64,000 nucleotides of DNA, taken from Allobosea sp. 47.2.35. GTDB taxonomy: Bacteria > Pseudomonadota > Alphaproteobacteria > Rhizobiales > Beijerinckiaceae. Of this stretch, positions 35,621 to 46,193 are shown in pieces. Position numbers and translations under genes: made by a program. The stretch lies in assembly GCF_024655635.1 (NCBI RefSeq), contig NZ_JANLGI010000016.1, positions 62,001-126,000 on the forward strand. The letters run 5' to 3'. Under the pieces are notes generated by a model, which saw only the letters and a program-made list of their open reading frames with translations, was not told the DNA's origin and did not search any database. Position 1 is the stretch's first letter, and each line of letters starts with the position of its first letter.

Positions 35621-35718
35621 AAACGCATGATCAAGGATGTTTGAGCCCCGCTATGCATGGCGGGGCTATGCCTCGATCCCGATTGAATGATCGGCCGGCA
35701 GCCTGCGCTGCCGGAGGC

Positions 35719-36918
35719 CTATTGCTCGGCAGTGACGGTGCTCGCCGCCGGCGCTGCCTGCGCCAGGAAGAAGAACGCCAGCGAGGCGCACCAGACGATC
35801 AGGCCGAAGATGGTGGCGCCGGCCAGCACCAGCCCGAACCCGCCTTGCGCATGCAGCAGGGCGAGCATCGGCACGACGAAGCCGCTGACCGTGAAGCCGA
35901 GGAAATAGCGCACGCTGAACGCCTTGGCGCGGTGCTGCGCCGGCACGTAGCGGGCGACCATCGCATCGTTGACGACGACCTGCCCGTAGATCGCGGCCAT
36001 GGTCATGACGAGGCCGATCAGCAGCGGCACGCCGGAGGTCGTCGCCGCGAGCGCGAGGCCCAGCGGCTGGAACAGCGCGAGCCCGACGAACAGGGCCGGC
36101 AGCGTATAGCGGTCGACCAGCCGGCCCATCAGCCATTGCGTGGCGGCGCCGAACACGAAGACCAGCGTCGCCAGCGAGCCAATGAGCGCCAAGGGCAGGT
36201 CGAGACCGAGCCGCTCGTCGATGACCTTGGGCAGCGCGATCGTGGTGATGTTGAAGGTCATGCCGCCGGCGATGATCGCGACGGCGAAGACGACGAGCAG
36301 CGCGACCGGCCTGCTGACGGGAATGAGCTCGGCCTTGCCGGAGCGGTTCGCTGACGGGCTTCCGTCGCCGGGCACGAGCGCGATGAACGCCGCCCCCAGC
36401 GCGAGGCAGACGAGCCCAGGCAGGATGAAGGCGAAGCGCCAGCCGAATTGCGCGGCGATGAGCGCGGTGACACCGGCGGCAGAGGCCGCGCCGAGATTGC
36501 CCCAGACGGCATTGACGCCGAGATCGCGGCCGAGCTGGCGGGCATGGCTGACCAGCATGGTCGACCCGACCGGGTGATAGATCGCCGAGGCCACGCCGAG
36601 CACGAGCAGCCAGCCTGCGAAGGCGGCGGGCCGGTCCGCGCTGGCGACGCCGAGGCAGGACAGGCCATAGCCGATGAAGAAGACCGCGAGCATGTTGCGC
36701 CGGCCGAACTTGTCCGAGAGCCAGCCCATCGGCAGGGAGCACAGGCCGAAGGCGACGAAGGCGCCGGTGGCGAGGCCGATCAGCTCGGCATAGCTGAGGT
36801 TCGTCTGCGCCGCGATGGCGATGACCGCGGTCGGGTAGATCAGCAGCACGAAATGATCGAGCGCATGGGCGGCGTTGACGAACAGAAGGGTGCGCCTGGA
36901 CAGCGTCTCGGGACTCAT
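35719..36918 (-). CDS. Major facilitator superfamily transporter
   Basis: A 399-residue protein with 12 predicted helices. The MFS signature between helices 2 and 3 is GWLSDKFGRRNMLAV, and its repeat in the second half is QWLMGRLVDRYTLPAL. The second helix region HALDHFVLLIYPTAV resembles Fsr-type (fosmidomycin resistance-like) or cyanate-permease-like members. No drug can be assigned. It is divergent from an AraC-family regulator across a 93-base gap, a common arrangement for inducible efflux. Confidence 0.85.
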   Translation of the reverse strand: MSPETLSRRTLLFVNAAHALDHFVLLIYPTAVIAIAAQTNLSYAELIGLATGAFVAFGLCSLPMGWLSDKFGRRNMLAVFFIGYGLSCLGVASADRPAAFAGWLLVLGVASAIYHPVGSTMLVSHARQLGRDLGVNAVWGNLGAASAAGVTALIAAQFGWRFAFILPGLVCLALGAAFIALVPGDGSPSANRSGKAELIPVSRPVALLVVFAVAIIAGGMTFNITTIALPKVIDERLGLDLPLALIGSLATLVFVFGAATQWLMGRLVDRYTLPALFVGLALFQPLGLALAATTSGVPLLIGLVMTMAAIYGQVVVNDAMVARYVPAQHRAKAFSVRYFLGFTVSGFVVPMLALLHAQGGFGLVLAGATIFGLIVWCASLAFFFLAQAAPAASTVTAEQ

Positions 36919-36954
36919 GGGTGATCTCGCAGCGATGATGCGAAATCCTAGCTT

Positions 36955-36976
36955 GACCCGTTAAGCCTGTCGGGTC
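36955..36976. promoter_or_regulatory. Inverted repeat between MFS and AraC genes
   Basis: GACCCG (36955-36960) and CGGGTC (36971-36976) form a 6-bp inverted repeat with a 10-base spacer, midway in the divergent promoter. It is a plausible binding site of the adjacent AraC-type protein. Confidence 0.35.
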
Positions 36977-37011
36977 GTTATTCGACATGATCGGGCCAAA
37001 GAGAATGGGCA

Positions 37012-37764
37012 ATGCGCAGCGAGAGCGAGGCCTATCAGACGGTGCCACGCGCAGTTGCCGTGATGCCGAAGAGCTATGAGGCCGGCGCGAGCACGGGCTG
37101 GCACAGCCACCCGCGCGCGCAATTGCTTTACGCGACGGCCGGCCTGACGTTGGTGCGGGCGGAGGACGGCACCTGGGTGCTGCCGGCCCGGCACGCGCTC
37201 TGGATACCGCCGCGCCTCTCGCATGAGGTCAGGATGCATGGCGCGGTCTCGATGTGCTCGGCCTATATCGCGCCCGAGGCGGTCGGAATCCTGCCGACAG
37301 GGTGTCGCGTGCTGGAGGTCTCAAGCCTGCTGGCCTCGACGCTTGAGGCGCTCTCCGCCGAGCCGTTGCTCTATGACGAGGCCGGGCGCGGCGGCCATCT
37401 CGCCGCGCTGATCCTCGACGAGATCGCGCGGGCACCGGAGACGGCGCTGACGCTGCCTCTGCCGCGCGATCCGCGCCTGCGGCGGATCTGCGATGCGCTG
37501 CTGAAAGACCCGGCGCTGGACATCGATCTCGACGGCTGGGCCGAGCGGGCCGGTGCGAGCCGGCGCACGCTGACGCGCGGCTTCCGGGCCGAAACCGGGA
37601 TGAGCTTCGGCGATTGGCGCTCGCGCCTGCGTGTGCTCAGGGCGATGACGATGGCAAGCGATGGCGCTTCGCCGCAGCAGGTCGTCAAGGCAGTTGGCTA
37701 TGCCGACCAGCGTGCGCTGCGGATGGCGGCGCGACGGGTTCTCGGCCGGGCCGATCTATCCTGA
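37012..37764 (+). CDS. AraC-family regulator with N-terminal cupin
   Basis: A 250-residue regulator. A cupin sensor (GWHSHPRAQLLYATAGLTLVRAEDG, LWIPPRLSHEV) is followed by two helix-turn-helix motifs (DLDGWAERAGASRRTLTRGFRAETGMSFGDW and SPQQVVKAVGYADQRALRMAARR). The layout matches the NimR group, which represses or activates a divergent MFS exporter gene. The preceding MFS gene is divergent by 93 bases, so it is the probable target. Confidence 0.9.
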   Translation: MRSESEAYQTVPRAVAVMPKSYEAGASTGWHSHPRAQLLYATAGLTLVRAEDGTWVLPARHALWIPPRLSHEVRMHGAVSMCSAYIAPEAVGILPTGCRVLEVSSLLASTLEALSAEPLLYDEAGRGGHLAALILDEIARAPETALTLPLPRDPRLRRICDALLKDPALDIDLDGWAERAGASRRTLTRGFRAETGMSFGDWRSRLRVLRAMTMASDGASPQQVVKAVGYADQRALRMAARRVLGRADLS

Positions 37765-37774
37765 CGAAGACCGG

Positions 37775-38656
37775 TCAGCGTGATTGCAGCGTCGGGTCGA
37801 GTCGGTCCCGGATCCAGTCGCCGACGATCGAGATCGACATCGTCGTCAGGAAGATCGCCATGCCCGGCAGCACCGCGATCCACCAGGCGCTGGTCAGATA
37901 GGCGCGGCCGGCGCCCAGCATCTGGCCGAGGCTGGTCAGGGGCGGGCGGATGCCGAGGCCGAGGAAGCTGAGCGAGGTCTCCAGCAGGATCACTTGCGGG
38001 AAGTTCAGCGTGAACTGGACGATCAGCACGCTCAGGATGTTCGGCAGGACATGCCGGAGATAGACATGGCGGGCCGGTGCGCCGAGCGCGGTCACGGCCG
38101 TCGCATAGCCCTGCGTATTGGCGGCGATGACGACGCCGCGCGTTAGCCGCGCGAACACCTCCCAGCCATAGAAGCCCATGATCGCGACGAAGAGGAAGAA
38201 GCCACCGCCGAACAGGGCGATCAGCGCGAGCGCGATCATCATGAACGGCAAGGACGCCTGCACATCGGCCAGCATCATGATCGCCTCTTCGGTGAGCCCG
38301 CGGAAATGGGCAGCGATGAAGCCGAGCGTCGTGCCGATCAAGGCGCCGATCAGCGTGCCGCCGAGCGCGACGAGCACGCTGAAGCGGATTGCGTAAATCA
38401 GGCGGCTGAGGACATCGCGCCCGAGCTCGTCCGTCCCCAGCAGGTGCTCGGGCATGCCACCGAGGAAGCTCGGCGGCTTTAGGCGCTTCAGCAGCGATTG
38501 CGTGCGGTAGTCGTAAGGCGCGAGCCAGTCGGCAAAGAGGAAGATCAGGAGGATCAGGCCGAGCAGGACGAGCGCCGCGATCACGAGGGCCGGATAGCGC
38601 GCCTCGGCGCGGACCGGTGCGTCATCCTTCCGGCGGAACAGGGTCAAGAGCGCCAT
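37775..38656 (-). CDS. Peptide-type ABC permease (DppC-like), glycerophosphodiester cluster
   Basis: A 293-residue OppC/DppC-type permease: FLFADWLAPYDYRTQSLLKRLKPP, LLGTDELGRDVLSRLIYAIRFSV, EAA loop YATAVTALGAPARHVYLRHVLPN, then FLGLGIRPPLTSLGQML and IVGDWIRDRLDPTLQ at the end. It is the last gene of a six-gene operon and lies one base behind the DppB-like gene. It converges on the AraC-type gene. Confidence 0.92.
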   Translation of the reverse strand: MALLTLFRRKDDAPVRAEARYPALVIAALVLLGLILLIFLFADWLAPYDYRTQSLLKRLKPPSFLGGMPEHLLGTDELGRDVLSRLIYAIRFSVLVALGGTLIGALIGTTLGFIAAHFRGLTEEAIMMLADVQASLPFMMIALALIALFGGGFFLFVAIMGFYGWEVFARLTRGVVIAANTQGYATAVTALGAPARHVYLRHVLPNILSVLIVQFTLNFPQVILLETSLSFLGLGIRPPLTSLGQMLGAGRAYLTSAWWIAVLPGMAIFLTTMSISIVGDWIRDRLDPTLQSR

Positions 38657-38657
38657 C

Positions 38658-39593
38658 TCAGCTCTCCGACCGGGCAGCGCGCATGCGCGGGTCGATCAGC
38701 GCATAGATCGCGTCGACGGCGAGATTGGCCAGCACCATCGTGATCGAGGTCATGATCAGGATCGCCTGAACCAACGCGAAATCGCGCGAAGTCACCGCGT
38801 TGACCAGAAGCCGCCCGACGCCAGGCACTGCAAACACCGTCTCGACGATGATCGAGCCGGCGACGAGGTCGCCGAGCTTGAGGCCGATGATCGTGATGAT
38901 CGGGATCGCCGCATTGGGCAGGGCATGCCAGAGCACGCGGCGCGGCCGCGGCACGCCCTTGGCGCGGGCGGCGGTGACATATTGCTTGTTCAGCACCTCG
39001 AGCATGGCCGAGCGCGTGAAGCGGGCGAAGGTGCCGGCGAAATGCGTGCCCAGCGTGATCGCCGGCAGGATCAGGTGCCAGGTCGTCTGGTCGCCGGAGC
39101 TCGGCAGCAGGCGCCAGTGCAAAGAGAACAGCAGGATCAGCAGGATGCCAAGGAAGAAATTCGGCAGGCTGAAGCCGAGCACGGCGAAGCTCATCACGAA
39201 GCGGTCGATCGGCCGGTTGCGGTTCAGCGCCGCGACGATGCCAAGCCCGACGCCGAGCAGAAGGCCGAGCACGAACGCGATCAGCCCGAGCCTGAGCGTG
39301 CGCGGCAATGCTGCGGCGATCAATTCGAGCGCCGGGCGCTGGTCCGAGAGCGACAGGCCGAAATCACCCTGCGCGATCCCGGCGACATAGGAGGCGTATT
39401 GTTGCCAGAGCGGCCGGTCGAGACCGAATTTCTCGCGGTAATGTGCGATGACCTCGGCCGGCGCCTGGTCGCCGACCAGCGCCTCGATTGGGTCGCCCGA
39501 GAGATTGAGCGCGACGAAGGTCAGGGTCACGATCAGCCACACGGTCAGCAGACCGCGCGCGAGTTTCGTCAGGAAAAGCCGGCCCGGCATCAC
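38658..39593 (-). CDS. Peptide-type ABC permease (DppB-like), glycerophosphodiester cluster
   Basis: A 311-residue OppB/DppB-type permease: LTFVALNLSGDPIEALVGDQAP, YREKFGLDRPLWQQYASYV, EAA loop YVTAARAKGVPRPRRVLWHALPN, ETVFAVPGVGRLLVNAVTSRD and ending YALIDPRM. It overlaps the phosphodiesterase gene by 4 bp. Placing the permeases after the ATPases reverses the usual dpp order. Confidence 0.92.
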   Translation of the reverse strand: MMPGRLFLTKLARGLLTVWLIVTLTFVALNLSGDPIEALVGDQAPAEVIAHYREKFGLDRPLWQQYASYVAGIAQGDFGLSLSDQRPALELIAAALPRTLRLGLIAFVLGLLLGVGLGIVAALNRNRPIDRFVMSFAVLGFSLPNFFLGILLILLFSLHWRLLPSSGDQTTWHLILPAITLGTHFAGTFARFTRSAMLEVLNKQYVTAARAKGVPRPRRVLWHALPNAAIPIITIIGLKLGDLVAGSIIVETVFAVPGVGRLLVNAVTSRDFALVQAILIMTSITMVLANLAVDAIYALIDPRMRAARSES

Positions 39594-40315
39594 GACGCCT
39601 TGCGGCTCTGCAAGCCCGTCAGCAGGTCGGGATCGTTGAGCAGCACGGCCTGCGGCGCATGCGCGAGGATGGCGCGAAGGCCGTCGCCATCGACATCGCC
39701 GACGATGCGGCCGGTGCCGTTGCCTCCGGACGTGACCCAGACAGGCACGCGCCCCAGCAGCCGCGCCGCGACCGGGCCGTCGAGATTGCCTTCCCAGATT
39801 CGGAAGGCGCTCGCGCCGGCGGCGGCATAGTGATCCGGATTGGCCTTGTCGGGCAGGAAGGCGAGGACACGCAGGCCGGGCACCGTAAGCGTGGCATGTG
39901 CGACCTGAAGCACCTCGCGTGCGCCGATCCAGACCCGGTCGAGCACGCCGAGTTCACGGATCACCGCGAGCACCGCGTCGATGATCGCGAGGTCTTTCGT
40001 CTTGATGTCGATCAGCGCCTGGCGATGCGGGCAGATCGCGGCGAGTGCCTCTGCCAGCGTCGCGAGCTGCACACCGCCTGAGCGGGCGATGACCTTGAGG
40101 TTCTCATGCGACGTCTCCGCGATCGCGGCATCGCTTCCGGCGATGCGGACGAGATCGGGATCATGCAAGGCGATGACGACGCCGTCGGCGCTGAGCCGCG
40201 CATCGGTCTCGACGAGATCGGCTCCCGACGCGATCGCGGCGCGGTAGGCCTCCAGCGTGTTCTCGGGACAGCGCGCGGAATGGCCGCGATGGGCGATGAC
40301 GAGCGGCCGGGTCAT
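39590..40315 (-). CDS. Glycerophosphodiester phosphodiesterase inside an ABC operon
   Basis: A 241-residue TIM-barrel phosphodiesterase of the GlpQ/UgpQ family. Catalytic motifs are VIAHRGHSARCPENTLEAY (HRG with following PEN), VETDARLSADGVVIALHDPDL (E.D and HD), and later LIDIKTK for metal and phosphate binding. It hydrolyses deacylated phospholipids to glycerol-3-phosphate and an alcohol. There is no signal peptide, so it acts in the cytoplasm, like UgpQ. It sits between ATPase and permease genes with 4-bp overlaps on both sides, indicating that the transported substrate is probably a glycerophosphodiester. Confidence 0.9.
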   Translation of the reverse strand: MTRPLVIAHRGHSARCPENTLEAYRAAIASGADLVETDARLSADGVVIALHDPDLVRIAGSDAAIAETSHENLKVIARSGGVQLATLAEALAAICPHRQALIDIKTKDLAIIDAVLAVIRELGVLDRVWIGAREVLQVAHATLTVPGLRVLAFLPDKANPDHYAAAGASAFRIWEGNLDGPVAARLLGRVPVWVTSGGNGTGRIVGDVDGDGLRAILAHAPQAVLLNDPDLLTGLQSRKAS

Positions 40316-41300
40316 GACGCAACTCCCAGTTCACCAGCAAAATGGCAGCGGACGCTGCGGCCTTCACCCATCGGGCGCAGAGCCGGCATTTCGGCCGAGC
40401 AGCGCGGGCGGGCATGGGGACAGCGCGTGTGAAAATGGCAGCCGGCCGGCGGGTTGGCCGGCGAGGGCGGATCGCCTGTGAGCCGCACGGGCCGGGCTCC
40501 GCGCGAAGCCGAGAGGTCCGGAATCGCGGCGAGCAGGGCCATCGTGTAGGGGTGCATCGGCCCGCGATAGACAGGGTCGGTCGGGCCTTCCTCGACGATC
40601 TGGCCGAGATACATCACGGCGATGCGGTGCGAGAGCTTCTTCACCACGCGCAGGTCGTGCGAGATGAAGAGATAGGCGATGTCGAAGCGCTCCTGCAGCT
40701 CCTGCAGCAGCTCCGTCACCGTCGCCTGCACGGAGACGTCGAGCGCCGAGACCGGCTCGTCGCAGACGATCAGGCTCGGCTGCATCGCCAGAGCCCGCGC
40801 GATCACCACGCGTTGCGCCTGCCCGCCGCTGATCTGATGCGGGAAACGGTCGGCCATCTCTGGCGCGAGCGCCACCGCCTGCATCAGGCGCAGGACTTCG
40901 GCATCGCGCCCGCTGCGTTCGCCGATCGCGTGCAGGTCGAGCGGCTCGCGGATCTGCCGGCCGATGCTGAGCCGCGGGTCGAGCGCCGATTGCGGATTCT
41001 GGAAGATCATCTGGATGTCGCGGCGTTGCCGCTGCCAGTCCTTCGGCGTCAGGCTCGTGAGATCGCGGCCCTTGAACAGGATCTCGCCGCCGCTCGGCCG
41101 CTCGAGTCCGACGATCATCCGGCCGGTGGTGGATTTCCCGCAGCCGGATTCGCCGACGAGCCCGAGCGTCTCGCCAACACGCAGGGTGAGCGAGACGTCC
41201 TCGACGGCGCGGATCGTCCGCTGCGCCCGCAGGAAGGAACGGCCGCCGCCGAAATGCCGACGCAAGGCAGAAACGCGCAGCAGAGGCTCTGTCGCGCAGC

Positions 41301-41304
<4 letters not shown>
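40312..41304 (-). CDS. Peptide-type ABC ATPase (DppF-like), glycerophosphodiester cluster
   Basis: A 330-residue ATPase: Walker [14 protein letters not shown] loop MIFQNPQSALDPR, signature QISGGQAQRVVIARAL, Walker [15 protein letters not shown] loop ISHDLRVVKKLSH, and the cysteine-bearing C-terminal extension (GCHFHTRCPHARPRC). It overlaps both neighbours by 4 bp. Confidence 0.92.
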
Positions 41305-42160
<856 letters not shown>

Positions 42161-42164
<4 letters not shown>

Positions 42165-43768
42165 TTCGCGGCCAGCGAGAAGTTCGAGGGGCGGAAATCC
42201 ATGTAGTATTGGCTGTAGGGCGTCCAGTTGATGCCCTTCTTCACGCCATAGCCGGTGACGGGGTTGTAGAGCATCGTCATCGGCATATCGTCCTCGAAGG
42301 CCGTCAGCAGCTTGGCGAAGGCCGCGCGGCGCTTGGTCTCGTCGGTCTCGGCGGTCAGCTCCTTGGCGGCATCGTTGAAGGCCGGGCTCGCGCCATAGAG
42401 CTTCCAGGTCTTCTGGTTCTCGCTCTCGGGACCCCAGAGGGTCAGGATCGCACCAGACGGATCGGGCACGCGATAGGTGTTCGACCAGGCGAAGACCTGT
42501 GCGCCCGGCTTGCGTACCTCCTTGAAGCTGTCGACGAAATCGATGCGGGCGTTGATGCCGACAGCGCGCCACATCTCCTGGATCACCTGCGCCGCCTCGA
42601 CATTGTAGAGGTAGTAGTTCGGGATCAGCCGGTAGGAGATTTCCTGGCCCTTGTAGCTGCTTTCCGCCAGCAGCTTCTTGGCCAGCGCCGGATCGTAGGC
42701 GTAGCCCTTGTTCTCCTTCACATACATCGGCCCGAAGCTCGCCAGCTGGTGGCCGTTCGGCGTATAGGTCTGGCTCTTCCAGAGCGCGTCGATCAGCGCC
42801 TTGCGGTCGATCGACAGGCTCATCGCGTGGCGCAGCTTCTTGTCGGCGAGAACGGGGTCGCTGGTGTTGAACTGGAGCACATGGCTGTTCTCCAGCGGCT
42901 CGGTCTTCACCGAGACGTCCTTGTAGCGCTTCAGGCCGTCCCACTGGTCCGGCGGCAATTCGACGGCGATGTCGAAATCACCCGCGACGAGGCCGGCGAC
43001 GCGGGCCGCGACCTCGGGGACCGAGCGGAAGGTGATGGACTTGGCCGCAGGCCGGCCGCCGAAATAGCGGTCGAAGGCGGCGAGCGTGATCCTGTCGTTC
43101 TTTTGGTAGTCGACGAAGCTGTAAGGACCGGTGCCGACCGGCTTCCAGCGGAGGGCTTTCGCTGCCTGATCCATCCAGACCTTGGAATCGACCCCCTCCT
43201 TGCGGAAGGCATTCCAGGGCTCGTCACAGATCGCGAAGGACATGTAGCTCGACAGGCGATGCTCGATGATCGGATCATGCTGCGCCACCGTGATCCGTAC
43301 GGTGAAGTCGTCGAGCTTCTCGACATTGGTGAAATTGCCGAAATAGATGCGGCCTTCCGGGTAATAGGCCTTCGGCCCCCAGAGGCGGTCCGGCGAGAAA
43401 GTCGCCAGCACGTCATTGGCGTCGAACGGGCTGCCGTCATGGCAGACGACGCCGCGGCGCAGCTTCAGGTCGAAGGTGGTCGGCGTGGTCCAGGACCAGC
43501 TTTCGGCAAGGCCGGGCACGAGATTGGCGCCGCCATCTGCCTTCGGCTTGGCGAAGTCGCGTCGGATCAGCGTGTCGAAGATCGAGTAGTAGATGCGGGT
43601 GTCGACATTGCCCGTGTGCTCGCCGGGGTCGAGCGAGCGTGCCAGCTCGTTCACCGCGACTGTGAGGGCAGGCCGCTCCTGCGCGATGGCGCTGGCGCCG
43701 GCTGCGATCGCGAGGCTTGCGCCGAGCATGACCCCGAATGGCGCTTTGCGTGTGGTCGAGTTCGTCAT
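42161..43768 (-). CDS. Family 5 solute-binding protein, glycerophosphodiester cluster
   Basis: A 535-residue periplasmic binding protein. The signal peptide is GVMLGASLAIAAGASAIAQ. The mature part has LTVAVNELARSLDPGEH, YYSIFDTLIRRDF, LRRGVVCHDGSPFDANDVLATF and GTGPYSFVDYQKNDRITLAAF, typical of SBP_bac_5. First gene of the operon after the rpiR-type gene (59-base gap). The ligand is unproven; the phosphodiesterases around it suggest glycerophosphodiesters, an unusual cargo for this transporter family. Confidence 0.9.
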
Positions 43769-43827
43769 GGCATCCTCCCATCGGACAGGAATCGTTCGGT
43801 GTTCCGTCGCTCGTCGCCGCGGCAGCT

Positions 43828-44679
43828 CTATCCGGGCTTGCCGCGAAACAGGCGTTGCAGGGTCTCGACCTTCGCAAGCGTCTCCAGCGAGCGGCCGTCA
43901 TCGGTGCGTGACAATTCCAGGATCAGCGTATTGCAGATCGCCATCGGCACGGTCAGGGAATGGAACTCGCCCTGCTCGCCGCGTGCGGCGACGAGCTGCA
44001 TGTCGCAGGCGGGAACGCCGGTGCGCCTGTCGGTGATCAGGAGCGTCTTCGCTCCGATCTCCCGTGCGCAGGCGACGAGGCGGGTCATAGCCGGGCTTTC
44101 ATGCCGGAAGATCAGCGCGATCACGACATCGTCGGCGGCAAGGCCGAGCAGCTGGTCGGCCGCCTGCCAGTCGGCATGGGCGACGACTGTCGCGCGATAG
44201 CCGGATCGCACCAGGCGCCGCGCGAACAGTTCGGCGAGGCTGCTCGCATGGCCCTCGCCGGCGACGAGGATGCGCCCGGCCTGCCGCAGCATGTCGGCCG
44301 CGGCGACGATCTCCGCATCCGAAATCTGGCTGATGAGGGCGCCGAGTGCGCGAATCTCGCCCTCGACGACGGAGCCCAGTAGGGAATCGCCGCGCACCCG
44401 ATCGAGCCGGCGGCGCACCCTGACCGACGCATCGAGGTCGGCGACGACGGTGTCCTGCAAGGCGCCACGCATCTCGCGATAGGAGGCGAAGCCGAGTTTG
44501 CGGGCGAGGCGCCCGGCGGTCGAGGCGTGCACGCCCGCCTGCTCGGCGACCTTGTGCGACGGCAGGAAGCTGCCCGCCGTGCGGTTGGCCAGGAGAACCT
44601 CGACCAAGCGGCGATCCGACTCGGTCAGCTCCTCCCGTCGCGCCGCGATGATCTCCGTCAGGTTCATCGTCTCTTCCAT
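43828..44679 (-). CDS. RpiR-family transcriptional regulator
   Basis: A 283-residue regulator. The N-terminal helix-turn-helix is SHKVAEQAGVHASTAGRLARKLGFASYREMR. The C-terminal SIS domain includes GRILVAGEGHASSLAELFARRL and DVVIALIFRHESPAMTRLV, which bind phosphosugars or similar. It is encoded directly upstream of the binding protein on the same strand and divergent from a second phosphodiesterase gene. A perfect palindrome lies in the promoter between them, so it probably controls both units, with a glycerol-phosphate-like effector. Starts at 44679 (MEET) or 44667 (MNLT). Confidence 0.9.
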   Translation of the reverse strand: MEETMNLTEIIAARREELTESDRRLVEVLLANRTAGSFLPSHKVAEQAGVHASTAGRLARKLGFASYREMRGALQDTVVADLDASVRVRRRLDRVRGDSLLGSVVEGEIRALGALISQISDAEIVAAADMLRQAGRILVAGEGHASSLAELFARRLVRSGYRATVVAHADWQAADQLLGLAADDVVIALIFRHESPAMTRLVACAREIGAKTLLITDRRTGVPACDMQLVAARGEQGEFHSLTVPMAICNTLILELSRTDDGRSLETLAKVETLQRLFRGKPG

Positions 44680-44700
44680 GCCCGGCAGCGTAACGGAGCC

Positions 44701-44754
44701 TTGCAGTGATCTGCAAGTTAAATTGCAGACTCGCTAATCAGCAACTTATGTTGC
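44701..44754. promoter_or_regulatory. RpiR operator candidates in a divergent promoter
   Basis: TTGCAGTGATCTGCAA (44701-44716) is a perfect 16-bp palindrome. The half-site TTGCAG recurs at 44723-44728, and GCAAC-TTAT-GTTGC (44741-44754) is another inverted repeat with related sequence. All three lie in the 109-base gap between rpiR and the second phosphodiesterase gene. Repeated, evenly placed related elements in a shared promoter are what a dimeric or tetrameric repressor would need. Confidence 0.6.
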
Positions 44755-44788
44755 ATACACAGGCATCGCTCCGCATGGTTACAGAGAT

Positions 44789-45535
44789 ATGACGGACATC
44801 GCCTCGCATCGCGGCGGCGCCAGAATCTGGCCCGAGAACAGCCGCATCGCCTTCCGCAATTCCGCGGTCCTTCCGGTCGATTTCATCGAGTTCGACATTC
44901 ATCGCAGCCGCGACGGCATGCTGATCGTCCATCATGATTCCGTGCTCGGCCGAACGGCGTCAGGCGCCGGCGCGGTCGGCGACATGGACTGGGCCACGCT
45001 GCAGGCGGTGGAGCTGATCGGCACGGATGGCGAGACCATCCCGAGCTTCGACGAGATCCTCGATATCCTCGAGCCGAGCGGCATCAGGCTGCGCATCGAA
45101 TTGAAGACGCGGCAAGGCGGCGAGCGCTATCCGGGCATCGAGGCGCAGGTCGTGGCGCGATTGCAGGAACGGTGCCTGCTGGACCGCACGACCTTCACCT
45201 CCTTCGATCTGCCGACATTGGTTGAGCTTCTGCGCCTCGCACCGGCGACGCCGACGATCTGGCTGATCGCCGACAAGCTGTTGGTGCCGCCGGCGCGCGA
45301 CCTCCGCGGTCTGTGTCGCAAGGCGGGCGTGGCTGGCGTGCCGGAGATCGCGATCCGTATCGCGCAAGCCCGCGATGGTGATGGCGAGGCTTGCCGCCGC
45401 GAGGCTGTGAAGCTGGGCTATTACGGCGCCCATGACGAGCCGGCGATAAGAAAGGCCTTCGTCGACGGCGTCACGGCCTTCACCACCGACCGGCCGGACA
45501 TCGCCATCGCCGTCCGGCGCGCTATCGGCGGATAG
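44789..45535 (+). CDS. Second glycerophosphodiester phosphodiesterase
   Basis: A 248-residue GDPD-family TIM barrel: ASHRGGARIWPENSRIAF, IEFDIHRSRDGMLIVHHDSVLGRT, and LRIELKTRQGG for the catalytic and metal-binding residues. No signal peptide is visible. It is divergent from the RpiR-type gene and separated by the palindromic elements. Two different cytosolic phosphodiesterases in one locus may serve different head groups. It ends 10 bases before the convergent XRE gene. Confidence 0.88.
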   Translation: MTDIASHRGGARIWPENSRIAFRNSAVLPVDFIEFDIHRSRDGMLIVHHDSVLGRTASGAGAVGDMDWATLQAVELIGTDGETIPSFDEILDILEPSGIRLRIELKTRQGGERYPGIEAQVVARLQERCLLDRTTFTSFDLPTLVELLRLAPATPTIWLIADKLLVPPARDLRGLCRKAGVAGVPEIAIRIAQARDGDGEACRREAVKLGYYGAHDEPAIRKAFVDGVTAFTTDRPDIAIAVRRAIGG

Positions 45536-45545
45536 CGGCCTGTCG

Positions 45546-45944
45546 TCAGGCCGGGCTTTCGTCGCGGCGCGCGATCGTCTCCACGAGCGCCACCGCAAGT
45601 GCCCGGTCGCGCTGCGAGCGGATACGCCCGAAGGCGGCGTCGAGCTTGTCGGATTGCGGCGGCCTTTCGCTGGCTGCCGGGTAGTCCGCCGCGTCCTCGG
45701 CAAATCCTGTCTCGGCCGGAGCCAGGCCCTCGAAGAAGGCCGCCGGGCTGGTACCGAGAAAGCGCGCGAGCATGAAGAGGGCGCCCGCGCTGATGCGGTC
45801 CTTGCCTTTCTCGTAATTGCCCATCTGTTGAAACGAGACGTCGAGGACGGCGCCAAGGTCCGCCTGGCTCAGGCCGCGTTTCTTGCGGAGGATGCGCAGC
45901 CGATCTCCGATATGGCGGTTGATCGCCTCAGCTTCCGTACGCAT
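45546..45944 (-). CDS. Small XRE-family helix-turn-helix regulator
   Basis: A 132-residue protein. The XRE helix-turn-helix covers residues 10-65: GDRLRILRKKRGLSQADLGAVLDVSFQQMGNYEKGKDRISAGALFMLARFLG (excerpted landmarks: RKKRGLSQADLG, FQQMGNYEKG). The remainder is a variable, acidic tail with SERPPQSDKLDAAFGRIRSQRDRALAVALVE. Start 45944 (MRTEAE) follows GGGAGGGCGGG; a longer open frame upstream lacks protein character. Such SinR-like regulators are common and the target is unknown. Confidence 0.85.
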   Translation of the reverse strand: MRTEAEAINRHIGDRLRILRKKRGLSQADLGAVLDVSFQQMGNYEKGKDRISAGALFMLARFLGTSPAAFFEGLAPAETGFAEDAADYPAASERPPQSDKLDAAFGRIRSQRDRALAVALVETIARRDESPA

Positions 45945-46193
45945 CCCGCCCTCCCTATGGTATCGAGCCGGAAAGTCACTTTGATTCCACAGCCGCGAAT
46001 TCGTCCAGCTTGTCTCGAAAGTTACACGAGAATTATCTGGCCCGCGTTGCGATGGAACAAATCGCAGCGCTGGATTCATGGGGAGGCGAATGCCGGTAGC
46101 CGCGAACCCAACGGCATCCTGAAGTCTTGGGCGAAGCTGCTCCGGCCGGCGCAATACCGCGTCGCCGGACCGCCTGAAAGCGCTCAGCTCCGC

